From: Pseudomonas lini | GTDB lineage: Bacteria; Pseudomonadota; Gammaproteobacteria; Pseudomonadales; Pseudomonadaceae | DNA: 64,000 nt | Direction: 5' to 3' | NCBI RefSeq assembly: GCF_964063345.1 | Contig: NZ_OZ061318.1 | Coordinates: 1,116,001 to 1,180,000 of the forward strand | Shown: positions 61,941-64,000 of the stretch, one piece after another | How positions within the stretch are numbered: position 1 is the first letter of the stretch | Layout of the letters: each line of letters opens with the position of its first letter | Made by a program: the position numbers and the translations under genes | Notes under the pieces: generated by a model | Told to the model about the DNA's origin: nothing | The model's input: only the letters and a program-made list of their open reading frames with translations | The model's database searches: none

Positions 61941-62067
61941 TGGGGACTCCACATTCGGTCAATCGGAAAGCCGATAGTTTCCCGAGCAGTCCGGAACCTG
62001 TCACTTCTTTTTTCTCATGGGTGGCCATAGCCACACTTAATAAGAGCCACATTCAATAGCGACACTT

Positions 62068-63906
62068 TCAATAGCGGTGCTTGCCGCCGCGAATATCCGC
62101 CAGCACCTGTTCGGTGACTTGCACATAAGTCTGGGTACCCGGCAACCAGGCATAGATCGGGTCATCGCCGGTTTTATTCGGGTCGAAGGCTTCGTCCTTG
62201 AGCCGGGTCTTCTGGTATTTGAAGGTCCCGGTGGTCTCCATTTTCACTTTCACCCGCAGGAAAAGTGGCACCGCATAGGCAGGCATTTGCTGCTTGGCAA
62301 ACGCCAGCAACTCGCTGAAATCCAGGGTCGCCAGGGATTCAGCCGGGGTGATTGCCGCCATCCCGGCACGCCCATTGGTGTTGTGAATTTCTACGCCATA
62401 GGCCACGGCTTCGGCGATCTGCGGGTGTTGCAGCAGGATGTTCTCGACCTCGGTGGTCGAGACGTTTTCGCCTTTCCAGCGGTAGGTGTCGCCCAAGCGA
62501 TCGACAAACTGCGCGTGGCCAAACCCGATGTTGCGCAGCAGGTCACCGGTATTGAAGTAACGGTCACCCTTCTTGAACACGTCGTGGAGCACGACTTTTG
62601 CGGTTTTCTGCGGGTCGGTGTAGCCGTCCAGCGGCGCCTTGTCGTCGATCCTCGCCAGCAGCAGTCCCTGCTCGCCCTTGGCCACTTTGCGCATGAAGCC
62701 GTTGGCATCACGGGTGGGGTCGCCGCTGTCATGCTCGTATGCCACCAGTTCCCAGGTCATCAGGGAAAAACCGATGGTGTTGTCAAAATTGAGGATGTTG
62801 GTGAAGCCGATATTGCCGTCGCTGGCGGCGTACAGTTCGCAGATATGGTCAACGGCAAAGCGCGTTTTGAACTCGCTCCACGCACCGGGGCGCAGACCAT
62901 TGCCGATCATCTTCGTCACGCCGTGCCGACTGTCGTCGATGCTGCGCGGTTGATCCACCAGGTAGCGGCACAATTCGCCGACGTAACCGAGGGTGGTCGC
63001 CCGGTATTTGCGCACGTCACTCCAGAACTGACTGGCGCTGAACTTGCGACGGATGGCAAACGCCGACGCCCCGCTGATTGCCGAGCCCCAGCACACGCAG
63101 AGCCCGGTGGCGTGGTACAGCGGCAAGGTGCAATAAACGACGTCCTGGGGCTGCATATCCAGGGCGATCAAGCCAAAACTTGCAGAACTGCGCATCCAGC
63201 GCCCGTGCTTGAACACCCCGGCTTTGGGCAACCCGGTGGTGCCCGAGGTGTAAATGTAGAAACAAGGATCGTCGAGAAAAACCTGCTGGCTGCTGACGGG
63301 GTTATCGCTGCACGCTTCGGCACTGGCCGTCATCAGATTAATGAAGCCATCGGGCGAAATGCCCGGATCGCGATAAGTGTCTTGATCGGCGACAAACCAG
63401 ATGCGCGCCGCGTCGATCGCCACCCGCTCGCGGACCGCATTAAAGGCCGGAACCAGCTCTTCTCCGACCACGATCGCCACCGGTGCCACCAGGTTCAGGC
63501 TATGGGCCAGGGTATCTCGGGTCTGGGAAGTATTGAGCAAGGCGCTGATCGCACCGATCTTGGCCACCGCCAATATCGTCACCAGCAGTTCCGGACGGTT
63601 CTCGATAAAAATCGCCACCACATCGCCCTTGCCGATGTCTTGGGCAATCAAGTGATGGGCGATGCGATTGGCCCATTGATTGACCTGTGCATAAGTGAGC
63701 ACCACCTCGCCCTGCAGCAAGGCCGGGCCATCGGGATTGCGCAACGTCGCCTGCTCGAAGCTCCAGCCGAGACCACACGGTTGGGTCGGGTCCTTGACGT
63801 TGGCGGCTTTCATGCCCTTCACCACGCGGGGAATGGCTTTGGCAATAGAAGGCAGCTTGCGGAGCATCATGCCCCAGGTAATCGTGTCGTTCAGCGTGCG
63901 GCTCAT
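62068..63906 (-). CDS. Long-chain acyl-CoA synthetase
   Basis: A 612-residue AMP-forming acyl-CoA synthetase of the FATP/very-long-chain type: the AMP-binding motif is FYIYTSGTTGLPKAGVF, the second motif lies in ELYAASDGNIGFTN, and the hinge region is YFNTGDLLRNIGFGHAQFVDRLGDTYRWKGENVSTTEVE (positions given by the hallmark GDTYRWKGENVSTTEVE). It activates fatty acids for degradation or membrane lipid use. Single gene on the minus strand with the start at 63906. Confidence 0.92.
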   Translation of the reverse strand: MSRTLNDTITWGMMLRKLPSIAKAIPRVVKGMKAANVKDPTQPCGLGWSFEQATLRNPDGPALLQGEVVLTYAQVNQWANRIAHHLIAQDIGKGDVVAIFIENRPELLVTILAVAKIGAISALLNTSQTRDTLAHSLNLVAPVAIVVGEELVPAFNAVRERVAIDAARIWFVADQDTYRDPGISPDGFINLMTASAEACSDNPVSSQQVFLDDPCFYIYTSGTTGLPKAGVFKHGRWMRSSASFGLIALDMQPQDVVYCTLPLYHATGLCVCWGSAISGASAFAIRRKFSASQFWSDVRKYRATTLGYVGELCRYLVDQPRSIDDSRHGVTKMIGNGLRPGAWSEFKTRFAVDHICELYAASDGNIGFTNILNFDNTIGFSLMTWELVAYEHDSGDPTRDANGFMRKVAKGEQGLLLARIDDKAPLDGYTDPQKTAKVVLHDVFKKGDRYFNTGDLLRNIGFGHAQFVDRLGDTYRWKGENVSTTEVENILLQHPQIAEAVAYGVEIHNTNGRAGMAAITPAESLATLDFSELLAFAKQQMPAYAVPLFLRVKVKMETTGTFKYQKTRLKDEAFDPNKTGDDPIYAWLPGTQTYVQVTEQVLADIRGGKHRY

Positions 63907-64000
63907 GGTGCTCCCGTTCGATCTTCTTATTGTCGGGTGGCGTTGATTGAGGCCGAAAATACGTCAGCAGTTCTTGAGCTGTACACGCGGTTTTTGAAAT

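Overview
The window is a contiguous piece of a Pseudomonas chromosome, most likely from the P. fluorescens group. The evidence is the conserved rraA-cmaX-crfX-cmpX-sigX-oprF cell-envelope block, divergent ppsA/ppsR, the AcnD/PrpF type of methylcitrate operon, many Pseudomonas-type REP palindromes (GTGGGAGCGGGCTTGCCCGCGA and variants), and GC-rich codon use. The species call is inference from gene content; no sequence comparison was run.

Layout. 0-3.3 kb: 3' part of the assimilatory nitrate reductase gene nasA followed by cobA (siroheme methyltransferase). 3.4-7.9 kb, minus strand: rraA, cmaX, crfX, cmpX, sigX, oprF, an envelope and mechanosensing module with its ECF sigma factor. 8.1-12.7 kb: an alpha/beta hydrolase, then PEP synthase (ppsA) diverging from its regulator ppsR. 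12.7-21.7 kb, minus strand: the propionate (2-methylcitrate) operon gntR-prpB-prpC-acnD-prpF-prpD. The 3' end of prpD has been copied twice, together with a REP element, as a 136-bp tandem repeat. 22-25 kb: a three-gene retropepsin / inactive-transglutaminase membrane protein / RimK-like ATP-grasp system. 25.2-28.2 kb: pabB, thrH, cysH. 28.3-33.9 kb: an NCS1 permease plus a racemase-family protein, a LysR regulator divergent from a short-chain dehydrogenase, and a HAD phosphatase.

34-44.5 kb is the accessory stretch. It has an orphan Rhs polymorphic toxin whose C-terminal tip looks like an R-S-E ADP-ribosyltransferase, with a candidate immunity gene. Then come small secreted, acidic and glycine-zipper proteins, a YbjQ-family protein, a DUF3077-like gene behind a structured leader, a frameshifted antitoxin remnant, and a tRNA-Ser(GGA) at the right border. 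44.8-47.5 kb: a crotonase, an acylglycerol-phosphate acyltransferase and CorA. 47.6-48.8 kb: an IS3-family element inserted in a REP palindrome. 48.9-53.1 kb: a class I amidotransferase and a fatty-acid oxidation pair (hydratase/dehydrogenase plus thiolase). 53.5-57.8 kb: a tiny membrane peptide, a cytochrome c, and a second ATP-grasp system (circularly permuted ATP-grasp, alpha-E, transglutaminase). 58-64 kb: rraB, speE, small proteins, an ankyrin protein and a long-chain acyl-CoA synthetase.

Most genes are core metabolism or envelope genes. The points of greatest interest are the Rhs toxin/immunity pair, two unrelated ATP-grasp/transglutaminase-type predicted peptide-ligase systems in one window, the prpD-tail/REP tandem repeat, the IS inside a REP, and the structured leader before the DUF3077-like gene. 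There is no CRISPR array, rRNA operon or intact prophage.
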